Assembly: GCA_030733815.1 (NCBI GenBank)
Contig: JAUZQE010000029.1
Coordinates: forward strand, 1 to 37,551
Direction: 5' to 3'
DNA: 37,551 nucleotides
From: Yanghanlia caeni
GTDB lineage: Bacteria > Pseudomonadota > Gammaproteobacteria > Burkholderiales > Burkholderiaceae_B
The notes beneath the pieces are model-generated. The model made no database searches, was not told the origin of the DNA, and saw only the letters and a list, made by a program, of their open reading frames with translations. Each line of letters starts with the position of its first letter. Positions within the stretch are counted from its first letter, which is position 1. This document shows, piece after piece, positions 1 through 8,366 of this stretch. The position numbers and the translations under genes were made by a program.

Positions 1-80
1 CACTCGGTCTGGTCAATCTCAGACTTGCGAAGCGCTAGCTCCACAAGCCTCGGCCTTTAGGCCGGGGTGATTGACGTGGC
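1..80. repeat. GC-rich hairpin resembling an IS200/IS605 element end
   Basis: No coding sequence is apparent in these 80 bases. Positions 48-55 (CCTCGGCC) pair with 60-67 (GGCCGGGG) around a TTTA loop, giving an 8-bp stem with one G-T wobble. The same motif, CAAGCCTCGGCCTT followed by a pairing GCCGGGG arm, recurs at 37459-37481 in the same orientation. Hairpins of this style followed by a short tail are typical of the ends of IS200/IS605-family elements. The hairpin also lies just past the stop of the leftward aminotransferase gene and could help end its transcript, although no T-tract follows on that strand. Assignment to an IS is inference. Confidence 0.4.
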
Positions 81-1283
81 TCAGGCCAGAACCGACGCAA
101 TCGCCTTGGCCACGTAGTCGATGTTGCGGCTGTTCAGTGCAGCCACGCAGATGCGGCCGCTGCTCACCGCGTACACACCGTGTTCTTCGCGCAGGCGGTC
201 AACCTGTTCTTTGGTGAGACCCGAGTACGAGAACATGCCGCGCTGTTCGAGCACGAAACTGAAATCCTTGTTGACGCCCTCAGCCTTGAGCTTTTCTACA
301 AGCTGCTGACGCATGCTGCGGATGCGCTCGCGCATCCCGGCCAGTTCGGTGGCCCACAGATCGTACAGTTCGGGCGTGTTCAGCACCATGGAAACGATCG
401 TGCCGCCGTGTGTGGGCGGGTTCGAGTAGTTGGTGCGGATCACGCGCTTGAGCTGGCTGAGCACGCGCTCGCCTTCTTCAGACGACGAACAGATGAGGGT
501 GAGTGCACCAACGCGTTCGCCGTACAGCGAGAACGACTTCGAGAACGAGGAGCTCACCAGCATGGTGATGTCCTGATCGGCGAAATAGCGTACGACCGCC
601 GCGTCTTCTTCGATGCCTTCACCGAAGCCCTGGTAGGCGATATCGAGGAACGGCACGAGGTCGCGTTGCTTGATGATGCGCGCGATTTCCTTCCATTGGT
701 CGAAGGTGGGGTCGACGCCCGTGGGATTGTGGCAGCAGGCGTGCAGGATGACGATGGTGCCTTCGGGCAGGGCGTTCAACGCAGCCGTCATGCCGTTGAA
801 ATCCAGGCCGTGTGTGGCCGCGTCGTAGTACGGGTACGTTTCGACCGTGAAGCCGGCGCGCTCGAACAGTGCGCGATGGTTTTCCCAGCTGGGGTTGCTG
901 ATGACGACGTTGGCGTCGGGCTTGAGCCACTTGAGGAAATCGGCGCCGATCTTGAGCGCACCGGTGCCGCCCAGCGACTGGGCCGTGAGCACACGCCCCG
1001 ATTCGAGCAGCGGATTGCCGGCACCCAGCAGCAGGCGCTGCGCGCCCTTGTTGTAGGCGCTGATGCCTTCAATGGGCAGGTAGCCGCGCGGTGCGGCGGC
1101 TTCCACGCGAGCCACTTCCGCCTTGTGAACGGCTTTCAGCAGGGGAATCCGGCCTTCGTCGTCGTAATAGACGCCGACGCCAAGGTTGACCTTGCCGGCA
1201 CGGGTGTCGGCGTTGAATTGTTCGTTCAGGCCCAGAATCGGGTCGCGCGGAGCGAGTTCGACAGATTCGAAAAGCGAGTTCAT
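81..1283 (-). CDS. tyrB: Aromatic/aspartate aminotransferase, PLP-dependent
   Basis: This 400-residue protein is a full-length class I (fold type I) aminotransferase of the AspC/TyrB family. It transfers the amino group between aspartate, tyrosine or phenylalanine and 2-oxoglutarate in the cytoplasm. The N-terminus (MNSLFESVELAPRDPILGL) and the segment NLGVGVYYDDEGRIPLL are typical of the family. The PLP Schiff-base lysine is K249 in SSSFSKSFSLYGERVG, and the HNPTG motif follows HACC. The C-terminal GRICVAALN contains the carboxylate-binding arginine. The ATG at 1281-1283 matches the usual family start. The gene is divergent from uvrB, with about 87 bases between the starts. TyrB-like specificity rather than AspC cannot be settled from sequence alone. 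Confidence 0.9.
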   Translation of the reverse strand: MNSLFESVELAPRDPILGLNEQFNADTRAGKVNLGVGVYYDDEGRIPLLKAVHKAEVARVEAAAPRGYLPIEGISAYNKGAQRLLLGAGNPLLESGRVLTAQSLGGTGALKIGADFLKWLKPDANVVISNPSWENHRALFERAGFTVETYPYYDAATHGLDFNGMTAALNALPEGTIVILHACCHNPTGVDPTFDQWKEIARIIKQRDLVPFLDIAYQGFGEGIEEDAAVVRYFADQDITMLVSSSFSKSFSLYGERVGALTLICSSSEEGERVLSQLKRVIRTNYSNPPTHGGTIVSMVLNTPELYDLWATELAGMRERIRSMRQQLVEKLKAEGVNKDFSFVLEQRGMFSYSGLTKEQVDRLREEHGVYAVSSGRICVAALNSRNIDYVAKAIASVLA

Positions 1284-1334
1284 AGCAGGGGGAAAGTGGG
1301 GAAAGTAGGGGGCTGGCTTATTGATACGTAAGAA

Positions 1335-1343
1335 TGTGATAAT
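1335..1343 (+). promoter_or_regulatory. Probable uvrB promoter, extended -10
   Basis: TGTGATAAT at 1335-1343 is an extended -10 element (TG, one base, then GATAAT, five of six matches to consensus). No good -35 lies 17 bases upstream (GGCTTA), which is common for extended -10 promoters. Transcription would start near 1350, giving a leader of about 20 bases before the ATG at 1371. I saw no CTGT-N8-ACAG LexA box nearby. Confidence 0.45.
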
Positions 1344-1370
1344 ACGGGGTTTCCCCTAGGTGTGTCCAGT

Positions 1371-3401
1371 ATGGCCAAGACCGCAGGTTTCGTGGAATTT
1401 CCGGGCAGTCCGTTTCAGCTTTACCAGCCATATCCGCCGGCCGGTGATCAGCCGGGCGCGATCGAGGCGCTGACCCAGGGCCTGAACGACGGGCTCATGT
1501 ACCAGACGCTGCTTGGTGTGACCGGTTCGGGCAAGACATACACCATGGCCAATGTCATTGCACGCATGGGCCGCCCGGCGCTGGTGCTGGCACACAACAA
1601 GACGCTGGCGGCGCAGCTGTATGCCGAAATGCGCGAGTTCTTTCCGCGCAACGCCGTCGAGTATTTCGTTTCGTATTACGACTACTACCAGCCCGAAGCC
1701 TATGTGCCGTCGCGCGACCTGTTCATCGAAAAGGATTCGTCGGTAAACGAGCACATCGAGCAGATGCGGCTGTCGGCCACCAAAAGCCTGCTCGAGCGGC
1801 GCGACACGATCATCGTCGGCACGGTTTCGTGCATTTACGGTATTGGCAATCCGGGTGACTACCACGCCATGGTGCTGACCCTGCGCGCGGGCGATCGCAT
1901 TGCGCGTCAGGAACTTCTGGCGCGCCTGGTCGCCATGCAGTACGAGCGCAACGACGTTGACTTTGCCCGGGGCACCTTCCGGGCTCGGGGCGAAACCATC
2001 GACGTGTTTCCCGCCGAGCATGCGGAACTCGCGCTGCGCATTACGCTGTTCGATGACGAAGTTGAAACGCTCGAAATGTTCGACCCGCTCACCGGCCGGG
2101 TGCAGCAGAAGGTGCCGCGCTTTACCGTATTCCCCAGTTCGCACTACGTCACCCCGCGCGAAACCGTGTTGCGGGCCATCGAGTCGATCAAGCAAGAGCT
2201 GCGCGAACGGCTTGCCGAGCTCACTGCCGAAGGCAAGCTGGTCGAGGCCCAGCGCCTCGAGCAACGCACCCGCTTCGATCTCGAAATGCTGCAGGAACTG
2301 GGATTCTGCAAGGGCATCGAGAACTACTCGCGCCACCTGTCGGGAGCTGCGCCGGGTGAGCCGCCGCCCACGCTCATCGACTACCTGCCCCCCGATGCAC
2401 TGATGTTCATCGACGAGAGCCACGTCACCATGGGGCAACTGGGCGGCATGTACCTGGGCGACCGGTCGCGCAAGACCACGCTGGTTCAGTTCGGCTTTCG
2501 CCTGCCGTCGGCGCTTGATAACCGGCCGTTGCGCCTCGAAGAGTTCGAGCAGCGCATGCGTCAGACCATCTTTGTTTCGGCCACTCCTGGTCCGTATGAA
2601 GCTGAGCATTCCGATCAGGTCGTGGAGCAGGTGGTTCGCCCCACGGGGCTTGTCGATCCGCTGGTGGAAGTGCGCCCGGCCACGACCCAGGTCGACGACC
2701 TGCTTGGCGAGGTGCACCGCACGATTGCCAAGGGCGAACGCGTGCTGGTGACCACGCTCACCAAACGCATGGCCGAAGACCTCACCGACTACCTCATCGA
2801 AAACGGTCTCAAAGTGCGCTACCTGCATTCGGATATCGATACGGTCGAGCGGGTGGAGATCATTCGTGATCTGAGGCTGGGCGTGTTCGACGTGCTGGTG
2901 GGCATCAACCTGCTGCGCGAGGGCCTCGACCTGCCCGAAGTATCGCTGGTGGCCATTCTCGATGCCGACAAGGAAGGTTTCCTGCGTTCGGAACGCAGCC
3001 TGATCCAGACGATCGGGCGCGCGGCGCGCAACCTGAATGGCCGGGCCATTCTGTATGCCGACCGCGTTACCGACTCGATGAAGCGTGCAATCGGTGAAAC
3101 CGAACGCCGGCGCGCGCGCCAGCTGGCCTTCAATGCCGAGCACCAGATCACTGCCCGTGGTGTGCACAAGGCGGTGCGCGAGATGATCGACGGCGTGATG
3201 TCGACGGCCGCCGAGGCCGCCGCCGCCGAGGCACAGGACGATCTTTCGCCGGAACTGTTGCAGGACGACAAGGCCCTGGCACGCGAAATCCGCCGACTCG
3301 AGAAGCAGATGATGGACCACGCCCGCAACCTCGAATTCGAGCAGGCGGCCGCAGCGCGCGACGCGCTCAAACGGCTGAAGGAACGGGCGTTGCTGAGTTG
3401 A
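1371..3401 (+). CDS. uvrB: Excinuclease ABC subunit B
   Basis: UvrB is the DNA-damage verification helicase of nucleotide excision repair. It is loaded onto damage by UvrA and then recruits UvrC. The 676-residue protein has Walker A TGSGKT (K55), the beta-hairpin segment with [10 protein letters not shown] used to probe the damaged strand, [14 protein letters not shown] (helicase motif II region), motif [12 protein letters not shown], and the C-terminal UVR motif ([20 protein letters not shown]) that binds UvrC. I chose ATG 1371 ([10 protein letters not shown]). An in-frame GTG at 1362 would add three residues but leaves almost no leader behind the extended -10. The length is normal for the family. 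The gene stands alone, with a possible weak terminator after it. Confidence 0.97.
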   Translation: MAKTAGFVEFPGSPFQLYQPYPPAGDQPGAIEALTQGLNDGLMYQTLLGVTGSGKTYTMANVIARMGRPALVLAHNKTLAAQLYAEMREFFPRNAVEYFVSYYDYYQPEAYVPSRDLFIEKDSSVNEHIEQMRLSATKSLLERRDTIIVGTVSCIYGIGNPGDYHAMVLTLRAGDRIARQELLARLVAMQYERNDVDFARGTFRARGETIDVFPAEHAELALRITLFDDEVETLEMFDPLTGRVQQKVPRFTVFPSSHYVTPRETVLRAIESIKQELRERLAELTAEGKLVEAQRLEQRTRFDLEMLQELGFCKGIENYSRHLSGAAPGEPPPTLIDYLPPDALMFIDESHVTMGQLGGMYLGDRSRKTTLVQFGFRLPSALDNRPLRLEEFEQRMRQTIFVSATPGPYEAEHSDQVVEQVVRPTGLVDPLVEVRPATTQVDDLLGEVHRTIAKGERVLVTTLTKRMAEDLTDYLIENGLKVRYLHSDIDTVERVEIIRDLRLGVFDVLVGINLLREGLDLPEVSLVAILDADKEGFLRSERSLIQTIGRAARNLNGRAILYADRVTDSMKRAIGETERRRARQLAFNAEHQITARGVHKAVREMIDGVMSTAAEAAAAEAQDDLSPELLQDDKALAREIRRLEKQMMDHARNLEFEQAAAARDALKRLKERALLS

Positions 3402-3448
3402 TGGGGCTCAATGCTGTCCCCGCGCTGCCGCCCTGTTGGTCGCGCACC

Positions 3449-3476
3449 ACAGGTACTCAGGTATTCATCTACCTGT
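3449..3476 (+). terminator. Possible weak terminator or inverted repeat after uvrB
   Basis: ACAGGTA (3449-3455) and TACCTGT (3470-3476) form a 7-bp stem with a 14-base loop. A pyrimidine-rich stretch with scattered T runs follows (3482-3494). The large loop and imperfect T-tract make it a weak candidate. It could also be a protein-binding palindrome. Confidence 0.3.
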
Positions 3477-3508
3477 AAGGTCTTTCTGCTTTTTCCGGTG
3501 GCGAACCC

Positions 3509-3537
3509 TTGCCCGTACAGCGACTAGGGTTTACCAT
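3509..3537 (+). promoter_or_regulatory. Candidate promoter for the tyrosine phosphatase gene
   Basis: TTGCCC (3509-3514) and TACCAT (3532-3537) are separated by 17 bases. Each matches four of six positions of the sigma-70 -35 and -10 consensus. The promoter lies about 75 bases before the ATG at 3612, in the 210-base gap after uvrB. I see nothing else convincing in that gap. Confidence 0.3.
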
Positions 3538-3611
3538 TAAACATTCTTTTTCTCGATGCGGTGCAACATCAACACCGGGAAATCCGATTCACCCCTTTTC
3601 CTGCCCTCAAG

Positions 3612-4100
3612 ATGACCAAGGTACTGTTTGTTTGCACGGGTAATATTTGCCGCTCACCCAGCGCGGAAGGCGTGTTCCGCCACATGGTGGAGGAAGCCGG
3701 CCTTGCGGGTGTGATCAGCGTGGACTCTGCGGGCACGCATGCCTATCATGTGGGCGAGGCCGCCGATCCCCGTTCACAGGCCGCAGCGCGCAAGCGCGGC
3801 TACGAAATCGGCGGGCATGTGGCACGCCAGGTGGTGGCCGACGACTTCCGTGAATTCGACCTCATACTGGCCATGGATTGGGAAAATCTTGCTGCGTTAC
3901 AGCAGATGTGCCCCAAGGTGTATCAGCACAAGCTGATGCTGCTGATGCGCTTTTCGAACGAATTCGAAGAAGCCACGGTGCCGGATCCCTACTACGGTGG
4001 TCCGGAGGGCTTTTCCAAGGTACTCGACTACCTAGAAGATGCCTGCGAGGGCGTAATGGAGGTCGTGCGCAAGCGCGCACTGCAATACCAGGCAGCCTGA
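3612..4100 (+). CDS. Low-molecular-weight protein tyrosine phosphatase
   Basis: This cytoplasmic 162-residue protein belongs to the low-molecular-weight (acylphosphatase-like) tyrosine phosphatase family, which removes phosphate from phosphotyrosine through a cysteinyl-phosphate intermediate. The P-loop C-x5-R-S is VCTGNICRSP, with catalytic C8 and R14. The general acid is D125 in VPDPYYGG near the C-terminus, and both sit where the family expects them. The start at 3612 (MTKVLFVC) puts the P-loop at residue 8. An in-frame upstream start at 3561 would add 17 residues with no family match. The gene is monocistronic with a strong terminator behind it. No tyrosine kinase or polysaccharide operon is adjacent, so its substrate cannot be inferred from context. 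Confidence 0.93.
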   Translation: MTKVLFVCTGNICRSPSAEGVFRHMVEEAGLAGVISVDSAGTHAYHVGEAADPRSQAAARKRGYEIGGHVARQVVADDFREFDLILAMDWENLAALQQMCPKVYQHKLMLLMRFSNEFEEATVPDPYYGGPEGFSKVLDYLEDACEGVMEVVRKRALQYQAA

Positions 4101-4151
4101 TTCCGGGCGTCCTGCCGGTTGGGCCGGGCCTGACCACACTTCCTGATCCGA

Positions 4152-4182
4152 AAGGCCGCAGCATGTTGCGGCCTTGTCATTT
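4152..4182 (+). terminator. Intrinsic terminator after the phosphatase gene
   Basis: AAGGCCGCA (4152-4160) pairs perfectly with TGCGGCCTT (4167-4175) around a six-base loop. The tail GTCATTTT follows. This separates the phosphatase gene from the isc promoter. Confidence 0.75.
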
Positions 4183-4205
4183 TGGGCGCAGGGTGGCGAT
4201 GGCTA

Positions 4206-4240
4206 GTACCCTATTAAATCACTCGGGAATTTGCTATACT
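4206..4240 (+). promoter_or_regulatory. isc promoter with overlapping IscR type 1 site
   Basis: Positions 4206-4230 match the 25-base E. coli IscR type 1 (cluster-loaded IscR) consensus at 20 of 25 positions by my hand alignment: GTACCC on the left, the A/T-rich centre, and CTCGGG on the right. Immediately downstream, TGCTATACT (4232-4240) is an extended -10 (TG, one base, TATACT). The operator covers where the -35 would lie (about 4212-4217), so bound IscR should block RNA polymerase, as in the known iscR autoregulatory loop. The transcript would start near 4247, about 69 bases before iscR. Confidence 0.7.
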
Positions 4241-4315
4241 TCCTGTTACCGGGGCGGCCAAGGGGGTACGTTGTCATGGCCGTGCCTTTCCTGATCCACG
4301 GGCAAGGAAACCATC

Positions 4316-4810
4316 ATGCGCCTCACTACCAAAGGACGTTTCGCCGTCACCGCCATGATCGACCTGGCACTGCGGCAGCAGCGCGGTCCGGTTACCCTGG
4401 CGGCAATCAGCGAACGCCAGAACATCTCGTTATCCTATCTTGAACAGCTCTTCGGCAAGTTGCGCCGGCACGAACTGGTCGACAGCGTGCGGGGGCCGGG
4501 CGGGGGCTATTCGCTGGCACGGCTGGCTCGTAATATTACGGTCGCCGACATCATCTTTGCCGTCGACGAGCCGCTCGACGCCACCAATTGCGGGGGTAAG
4601 GGCAATTGCAAGGTCGGCCGCAGGCCGGGCGCCGCCACATGTATGACTCACGATCTCTGGACAACGCTCAACCGCAAAATGATCGACTACCTCGATTCCG
4701 TGTCGCTGCAAGATCTGGTTGATCAGCAGCGCATGCGGCAGCTCGAAGAAGCGACCATGGCGCAGCGGGCCGCCCGCAACGAAGCGGTGCTCAGTCGTTC
4801 GCCGGCCTGA
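4316..4810 (+). CDS. iscR: Fe-S cluster-sensing repressor IscR (Rrf2 family)
   Basis: IscR is a winged-helix Rrf2-family regulator that represses the isc operon when it carries a [2Fe-2S] cluster. The 164-residue protein begins [19 protein letters not shown] and has the recognition region [21 protein letters not shown]. Cluster ligands are C92, C98, C109 and H112. E. coli IscR uses C92, C98, C104 and H107, so the second-to-third cysteine spacing is ten residues here instead of five (insert within [10 protein letters not shown]). The Shine-Dalgarno sequence AAGGAA lies about eight bases before the ATG. It is first gene of iscR-iscS-iscU*-iscA, and the operator at 4206-4230 indicates autorepression. 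Whether the longer loop alters cluster stability is unknown. Confidence 0.93.
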   Translation: MRLTTKGRFAVTAMIDLALRQQRGPVTLAAISERQNISLSYLEQLFGKLRRHELVDSVRGPGGGYSLARLARNITVADIIFAVDEPLDATNCGGKGNCKVGRRPGAATCMTHDLWTTLNRKMIDYLDSVSLQDLVDQQRMRQLEEATMAQRAARNEAVLSRSPA

Positions 4811-4829
4811 CAGGGGTGCGAGCCGTTTG

Positions 4830-6029
4830 ATGCAACACCCTGTGTATCTTGATTACGCGTCCACCACGCCGGTCGACCCGCGCGTGCGCGATGCCATGCT
4901 GCCGTGGCTTACCGAAAAGTTCGGCAATCCGGCTTCCACCACCCATAGCTACGGGTGGGAAGCCGAAGAGGCCGTCGAGGCGGCACGCGAGCAGGTGGCG
5001 CTGCTCGTCGGCGCCGAGGCGCGCGAAATCGTCTTTACCTCGGGCGCCACGGAATCCAATAACCTGGCCCTCAAGGGCGCCGCCCATCAGCTGGCACAAC
5101 GTGGTCGACACATCGTCACCGTGTGCACCGAGCACAAGGCCGTACTCGACACCTGTCGCGAACTCGAGCGGCAGGGCTTTGCCGTTACGCGCCTGCCGGT
5201 ACCAGCCAGCGGCATTGTCGAACCCGACACCTTTGCCGCAGCACTGCGGCCCGACACGATCCTCGCGTCGGTCATGGCGGTGAACAATGAAATCGGTGTG
5301 GTGCAAGACATTCCCACACTGGGTGCCGTCTGCCGGCAGCACGGCGTGCTGTTTCACGTCGATGCCGCGCAGGCCACAGGCAAGCTGCCCATCGATCTGG
5401 CCGTCTGGCCCGTCGACCTCATGTCAATATCGGCCCATAAAATGTACGGGCCCAAAGGCATCGGCGCGCTGTACGTGCGGCGCAAGCCGCGCGTGCGCCT
5501 CGTGGCACAGATGCATGGCGGCGGGCACGAAAAGGGTTTCCGTTCCGGCACGTTGCCCACGCACCAGATCGTGGGTCTGGGCGAGGCCGCCCGCCTTGCC
5601 CGGCTCGAAATGCGCGACGAGCTGCCGCGCATCCAGGCCTTGCGCGATCGCTTGTGGCAGGGGCTGTCCACGCTCGAACAGGTCTGGGTGAACGGCGACA
5701 TGCAGCAGCGTGTGCCGCACAATCTGAACGTCAGCTTCGGCCATGTTGAAGGCGAAGCGCTCATGGCGGGCTTGCGCAACATTGCCGTATCCAGCGGGTC
5801 GGCCTGCACATCGGCCAGTCAGGAACCGTCGTACGTCTTGCGGGCGCTGGGGCGCAGCGATCCGCTGGCGTTCAGCTCGATCCGCTTCAGTCTGGGGCGC
5901 ATGACCACCGAACAGCACATCGATGCCGCCGTGCTCGAGGTGCGCCGGGTGGTCGAGCGCTTGCGCAATCTGTCTCCGCTGTGGGAAGACGAACTGCAGG
6001 AGTCCGCACATGCGGATGGTGTACAGTAA
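4830..6029 (+). CDS. iscS: Cysteine desulfurase IscS
   Basis: IscS is a PLP enzyme that takes sulfur from L-cysteine as an enzyme-bound persulfide and hands it to scaffold and tRNA-modifying partners. The 399-residue protein has the N-terminal [15 protein letters not shown], the PLP lysine K204 in [12 protein letters not shown], and the persulfide cysteine C326 in [20 protein letters not shown]. These are offset by two from E. coli K206 and C328, so the enzyme looks fully active. The ATG at 4830, 19 bases after iscR, matches the family start; a longer in-frame reading beginning inside iscR does not. The end overlaps the next gene by 20 bases, implying translational coupling. The C-terminal tail [12 protein letters not shown] differs from the E. 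coli tail, which contacts IscU. Confidence 0.95.
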   Translation: MQHPVYLDYASTTPVDPRVRDAMLPWLTEKFGNPASTTHSYGWEAEEAVEAAREQVALLVGAEAREIVFTSGATESNNLALKGAAHQLAQRGRHIVTVCTEHKAVLDTCRELERQGFAVTRLPVPASGIVEPDTFAAALRPDTILASVMAVNNEIGVVQDIPTLGAVCRQHGVLFHVDAAQATGKLPIDLAVWPVDLMSISAHKMYGPKGIGALYVRRKPRVRLVAQMHGGGHEKGFRSGTLPTHQIVGLGEAARLARLEMRDELPRIQALRDRLWQGLSTLEQVWVNGDMQQRVPHNLNVSFGHVEGEALMAGLRNIAVSSGSACTSASQEPSYVLRALGRSDPLAFSSIRFSLGRMTTEQHIDAAVLEVRRVVERLRNLSPLWEDELQESAHADGVQ

Positions 6030-6405
6030 AGCATTGCTCGATCATTTCGAATCGCCGCGTGGCGTGGGCCGGCTCGATGCCAGCCTGCCGCAGGTGGGCA
6101 CGGGTAATGCCGGTGCGTACGAAACCGGCGGGGTGCTGAGACTGCAGATTCAGGTCGATCAGGCCGGCACCATTGCAGCGGCATGCTTCAAGGCCTATGG
6201 CCCCCCGGCGCTCATTGCCGCCGGCTCGTGGCTCACGCAGCATGTGCAGGGCAGGCGCCTCGACGAGGCCGGCGCGCTCACCCACCAGCCCGTCGCGCAG
6301 GCGCTCGAATTCGCGCCGGCCCAACTGCATTGGGCCATGCTGGCCGAAGACGCGCTTCGCGGGGCCATTCGCAATTACAAGGAAAAGCAGGGGATACACG
6401 TATGA
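6010..6405 (+). CDS. IscU-like protein lacking all cluster-ligand residues
   Basis: This 131-residue protein sits in the iscU position and aligns to E. coli IscU without gaps at a constant offset of +2: [16 protein letters not shown] at the N-terminus, VGTG, FKAYG, and [17 protein letters not shown] at the C-terminus. The functional residues are changed: C37 is T39, D39 is G41, C63 is P65 and C106 is W108. Only H105 (H107) remains. The HscA-binding LPPVK motif reads FAPAQ. The one cysteine present (AACFKAYG) is not at a ligand position. The frame is open throughout, so this is not a simple pseudogene. AGGAG at 5998-6002 supports ATG 6010. It overlaps iscS by 20 bases and iscA by 4 (ATGA). It cannot assemble a cluster the way IscU does. 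A role as an IscS partner or regulator is inference. Confidence 0.85.
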   Translation: MRMVYSKALLDHFESPRGVGRLDASLPQVGTGNAGAYETGGVLRLQIQVDQAGTIAAACFKAYGPPALIAAGSWLTQHVQGRRLDEAGALTHQPVAQALEFAPAQLHWAMLAEDALRGAIRNYKEKQGIHV

Positions 6406-6758
6406 ATGTCACGACACTCGAGCGTACGCGCACGCAGCGCATCACGATCAGCGAGCGGGCCGCCAGTCACATTGCCCGCCATCTGAAAAAGCGCGGCCAT
6501 GGCATTGGAATGCGCCTGGGTATCACCACCACGGGCTGTTCCGGTCTGGCCTACAAAATGGAATATGTCGATGAACCACGCGCCGAAGACCTGCTGTTCG
6601 AGCAGCACGGCGTGAAGGTGTATGTCGACCCGGAAAGCATGCAGTACATCGACGGCACTCAAATCGACTACACGCGCGAAGGGCTCAACGAAGGGTTCAG
6701 ATTCGTGAACCCGAACGAGAAAGCCAGCTGCGGGTGCGGCGAATCGTTCACGGTCTGA
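6402..6758 (+). CDS. iscA: A-type iron-sulfur carrier IscA
   Basis: IscA is an A-type carrier (HesB/IscA/SufA family) that holds iron or Fe-S clusters and passes them to target proteins. The 118-residue protein has the three conserved ligand cysteines: one in [17 protein letters not shown] and two in the C-terminal [33 protein letters not shown] is typical core sequence. The N-terminal [21 protein letters not shown] is about ten residues longer than E. coli IscA. Its ATG overlaps the stop of the upstream IscU-like gene. It is the last gene of the operon; a terminator follows within 40 bases, so hscB, hscA, fdx and iscX are not part of it. Confidence 0.92.
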   Translation: MNVTTLERTRTQRITISERAASHIARHLKKRGHGIGMRLGITTTGCSGLAYKMEYVDEPRAEDLLFEQHGVKVYVDPESMQYIDGTQIDYTREGLNEGFRFVNPNEKASCGCGESFTV

Positions 6759-6796
6759 TTGCTGAATGAATGCCCGCCGTGTGCGGGTGTGTCATC

Positions 6797-6829
6797 AAAA
6801 AGCGGCGCGAATTTTCGCGCCGCTTTTTT
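6797..6829. terminator. Bidirectional intrinsic terminator between iscA and lysS
   Basis: AAAAAGCGGCGCGA (6797-6810) pairs with TCGCGCCGCTTTTT (6815-6828) around a four-base ATTT loop, with T runs on both strands. It ends the isc operon on the plus strand and the prfB-lysS operon on the minus strand. Confidence 0.9.
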
Positions 6830-6832
6830 TGC

Positions 6833-8353
6833 TCAGTCTTCCTTGCGCAGGTGCGGAAAGAGGATGACGTCGCGGATGCTGGGGCTGTCGGTCAGCAGCA
6901 TGACGAGGCGGTCGATGCCGATTCCGCAGCCGCCGGTCGGGGGCATGCCGTATTCGAGCGCCCGAATGTAATCGGCGTCGTAGTACATCGCTTCCTCGTC
7001 GCCCGCGTCTTTCTGTTCGACCTGCTGCATGAAGCGCGCGGCCTGATCTTCGGGGTCGTTCAGCTCGGAAAACCCGTTTGCGATCTCGCGGCCCGTGATG
7101 AACAGCTCAAAGCGTTCGGTGATCTCGGGGTTGCGGTCGGAGGCGCGCGCAAGCGGCGACACTTCGACGGGATAATCGATGATGTAGGTCGGATCCCACA
7201 GCTTGGCTTCGGCCGTTTCTTCGAACAGGGCCAGTTGCAGGCCGCCCACGCCGGCCCGCGCGAGCGCCGGGCCGTCGACGTCGGCACCCAGGCGACGCAG
7301 TTCGGTGCGCAGGAACTCGGCATCATGCAGTTGCGCTTCGGTGTACTGCGGTGCGTGCTTTTGGATCGCCTGCACGATGGTGAGCCGTGCGAACCGTTGC
7401 GCCAGATCGAGCGTACGCCCCTGATACTGCAGCACCGCACTGCCTGTGGCGGCAATGGCGGCCTGGCGTATCAACGTTTCGGTGAAATCCATCAGCCAGC
7501 GGTAGTCGGTGTACGCGGCATAGAACTCCATCATGGTGAATTCGGGGTTGTGCCGCGGGCTGACGCCTTCGTTGCGGAAATTGCGGTTCACTTCGAAGAC
7601 GCGTTCAAACCCGCCCACGATCAGCCGCTTGAGGTAGAGCTCGGGGGCAATGCGCAGGTACATGTCCATGTCGAGCGCATTGTGGTGCGTGACGAATGGG
7701 CGTGCCGCTGCGCCGCCCGGTATGGGGTGCAGCATGGGCGTTTCGACTTCCAGGAAGCCGGCCTCGAGCATGTACTCGCGAATGCTGCCGATGGCCTTGC
7801 TGCGTGCAATGAAGGTGCGGCGCGTTTCCTCGGTCATGATCAGATCGACATAGCGCTGCCGGTAGCGCAGCTCCTGATCGGCCACACCATGGAACTTGTC
7901 GGGCAGCGGGCGCAGCGACTTGGCCAGCAGGCGGATAGTGGCGGCATGCACCGAAAGCTCGCCCTTGTTGGTCTTGAACACCCGGCCTTCCACGGCCACG
8001 ATGTCGCCGATGTCCCATCCCTTGAATGCAGCGTAGACGTCTTCCCCCACCGTGTTGCGATCGAGGAAGATCTGAATGCGCCCCGAGGCATCCTGCAGCG
8101 TGGCGAAACTGGCCTTGCCCATGACGCGTTTGAGCATCATGCGACCGGCGACCTTCACCTGGTGGCCGGCCTGTTCGAGCGCGTCTTTTTCGAGGGTGCC
8201 GTAGGCGGCGTGCAGTGCAGCGGCCTGGCTGTCGGGCTGAAAATCGTTGGGGTAGGCGATGCCATCGGCACGCAGGCGGGCCAGCTTGCCCCGCCGCTCC
8301 GCGATCAGGCGATTCTCGTCGGAAGCGGTCGGGATGGGCGTCGGTTCATTCAT
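6833..8353 (-). CDS. lysS: Lysyl-tRNA synthetase, class II
   Basis: This 506-residue enzyme charges tRNA-Lys with lysine in the cytoplasm. The N-terminal OB-fold anticodon-binding domain spans about residues 60-175 ([23 protein letters not shown]). The class II catalytic domain follows, with motif 1 ([21 protein letters not shown]), motif 2 ([26 protein letters not shown]) and motif 3 ([14 protein letters not shown]). The ATG at 8351-8353 is 13 bases after the dehydrogenase gene. A longer reading into that gene is unlikely. It is the last gene of prfB-SDR-lysS. The prfB-lysS pairing is conserved in many proteobacteria; here a gene is interposed. Confidence 0.97.
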   Translation of the reverse strand: MNEPTPIPTASDENRLIAERRGKLARLRADGIAYPNDFQPDSQAAALHAAYGTLEKDALEQAGHQVKVAGRMMLKRVMGKASFATLQDASGRIQIFLDRNTVGEDVYAAFKGWDIGDIVAVEGRVFKTNKGELSVHAATIRLLAKSLRPLPDKFHGVADQELRYRQRYVDLIMTEETRRTFIARSKAIGSIREYMLEAGFLEVETPMLHPIPGGAAARPFVTHHNALDMDMYLRIAPELYLKRLIVGGFERVFEVNRNFRNEGVSPRHNPEFTMMEFYAAYTDYRWLMDFTETLIRQAAIAATGSAVLQYQGRTLDLAQRFARLTIVQAIQKHAPQYTEAQLHDAEFLRTELRRLGADVDGPALARAGVGGLQLALFEETAEAKLWDPTYIIDYPVEVSPLARASDRNPEITERFELFITGREIANGFSELNDPEDQAARFMQQVEQKDAGDEEAMYYDADYIRALEYGMPPTGGCGIGIDRLVMLLTDSPSIRDVILFPHLRKED

Positions 8354-8366
8354 GGTCAGGAAAAAT

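Noticed and set aside
180-1331. Long open frame on the plus strand over the aminotransferase gene
   Set aside because: It is antisense to a gene with clear catalytic motifs, has no recognisable domain, and arises from high GC at third positions.
1284-1370. LexA box before uvrB
   Set aside because: uvrB is SOS-regulated in E. coli, but I found no CTGT-N8-ACAG-like palindrome in the intergenic region.
1356-3320. Open frame of about 650 codons on the minus strand over uvrB
   Set aside because: The sequence is a His/Arg/Gln-rich shadow of uvrB codons, with no family features.
6010-6405. The IscU-like gene as a frameshifted pseudogene
   Set aside because: The frame is uninterrupted, alignment to IscU is gap-free over its length, and start, stop and overlaps are all intact. 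Only selected residues are changed.
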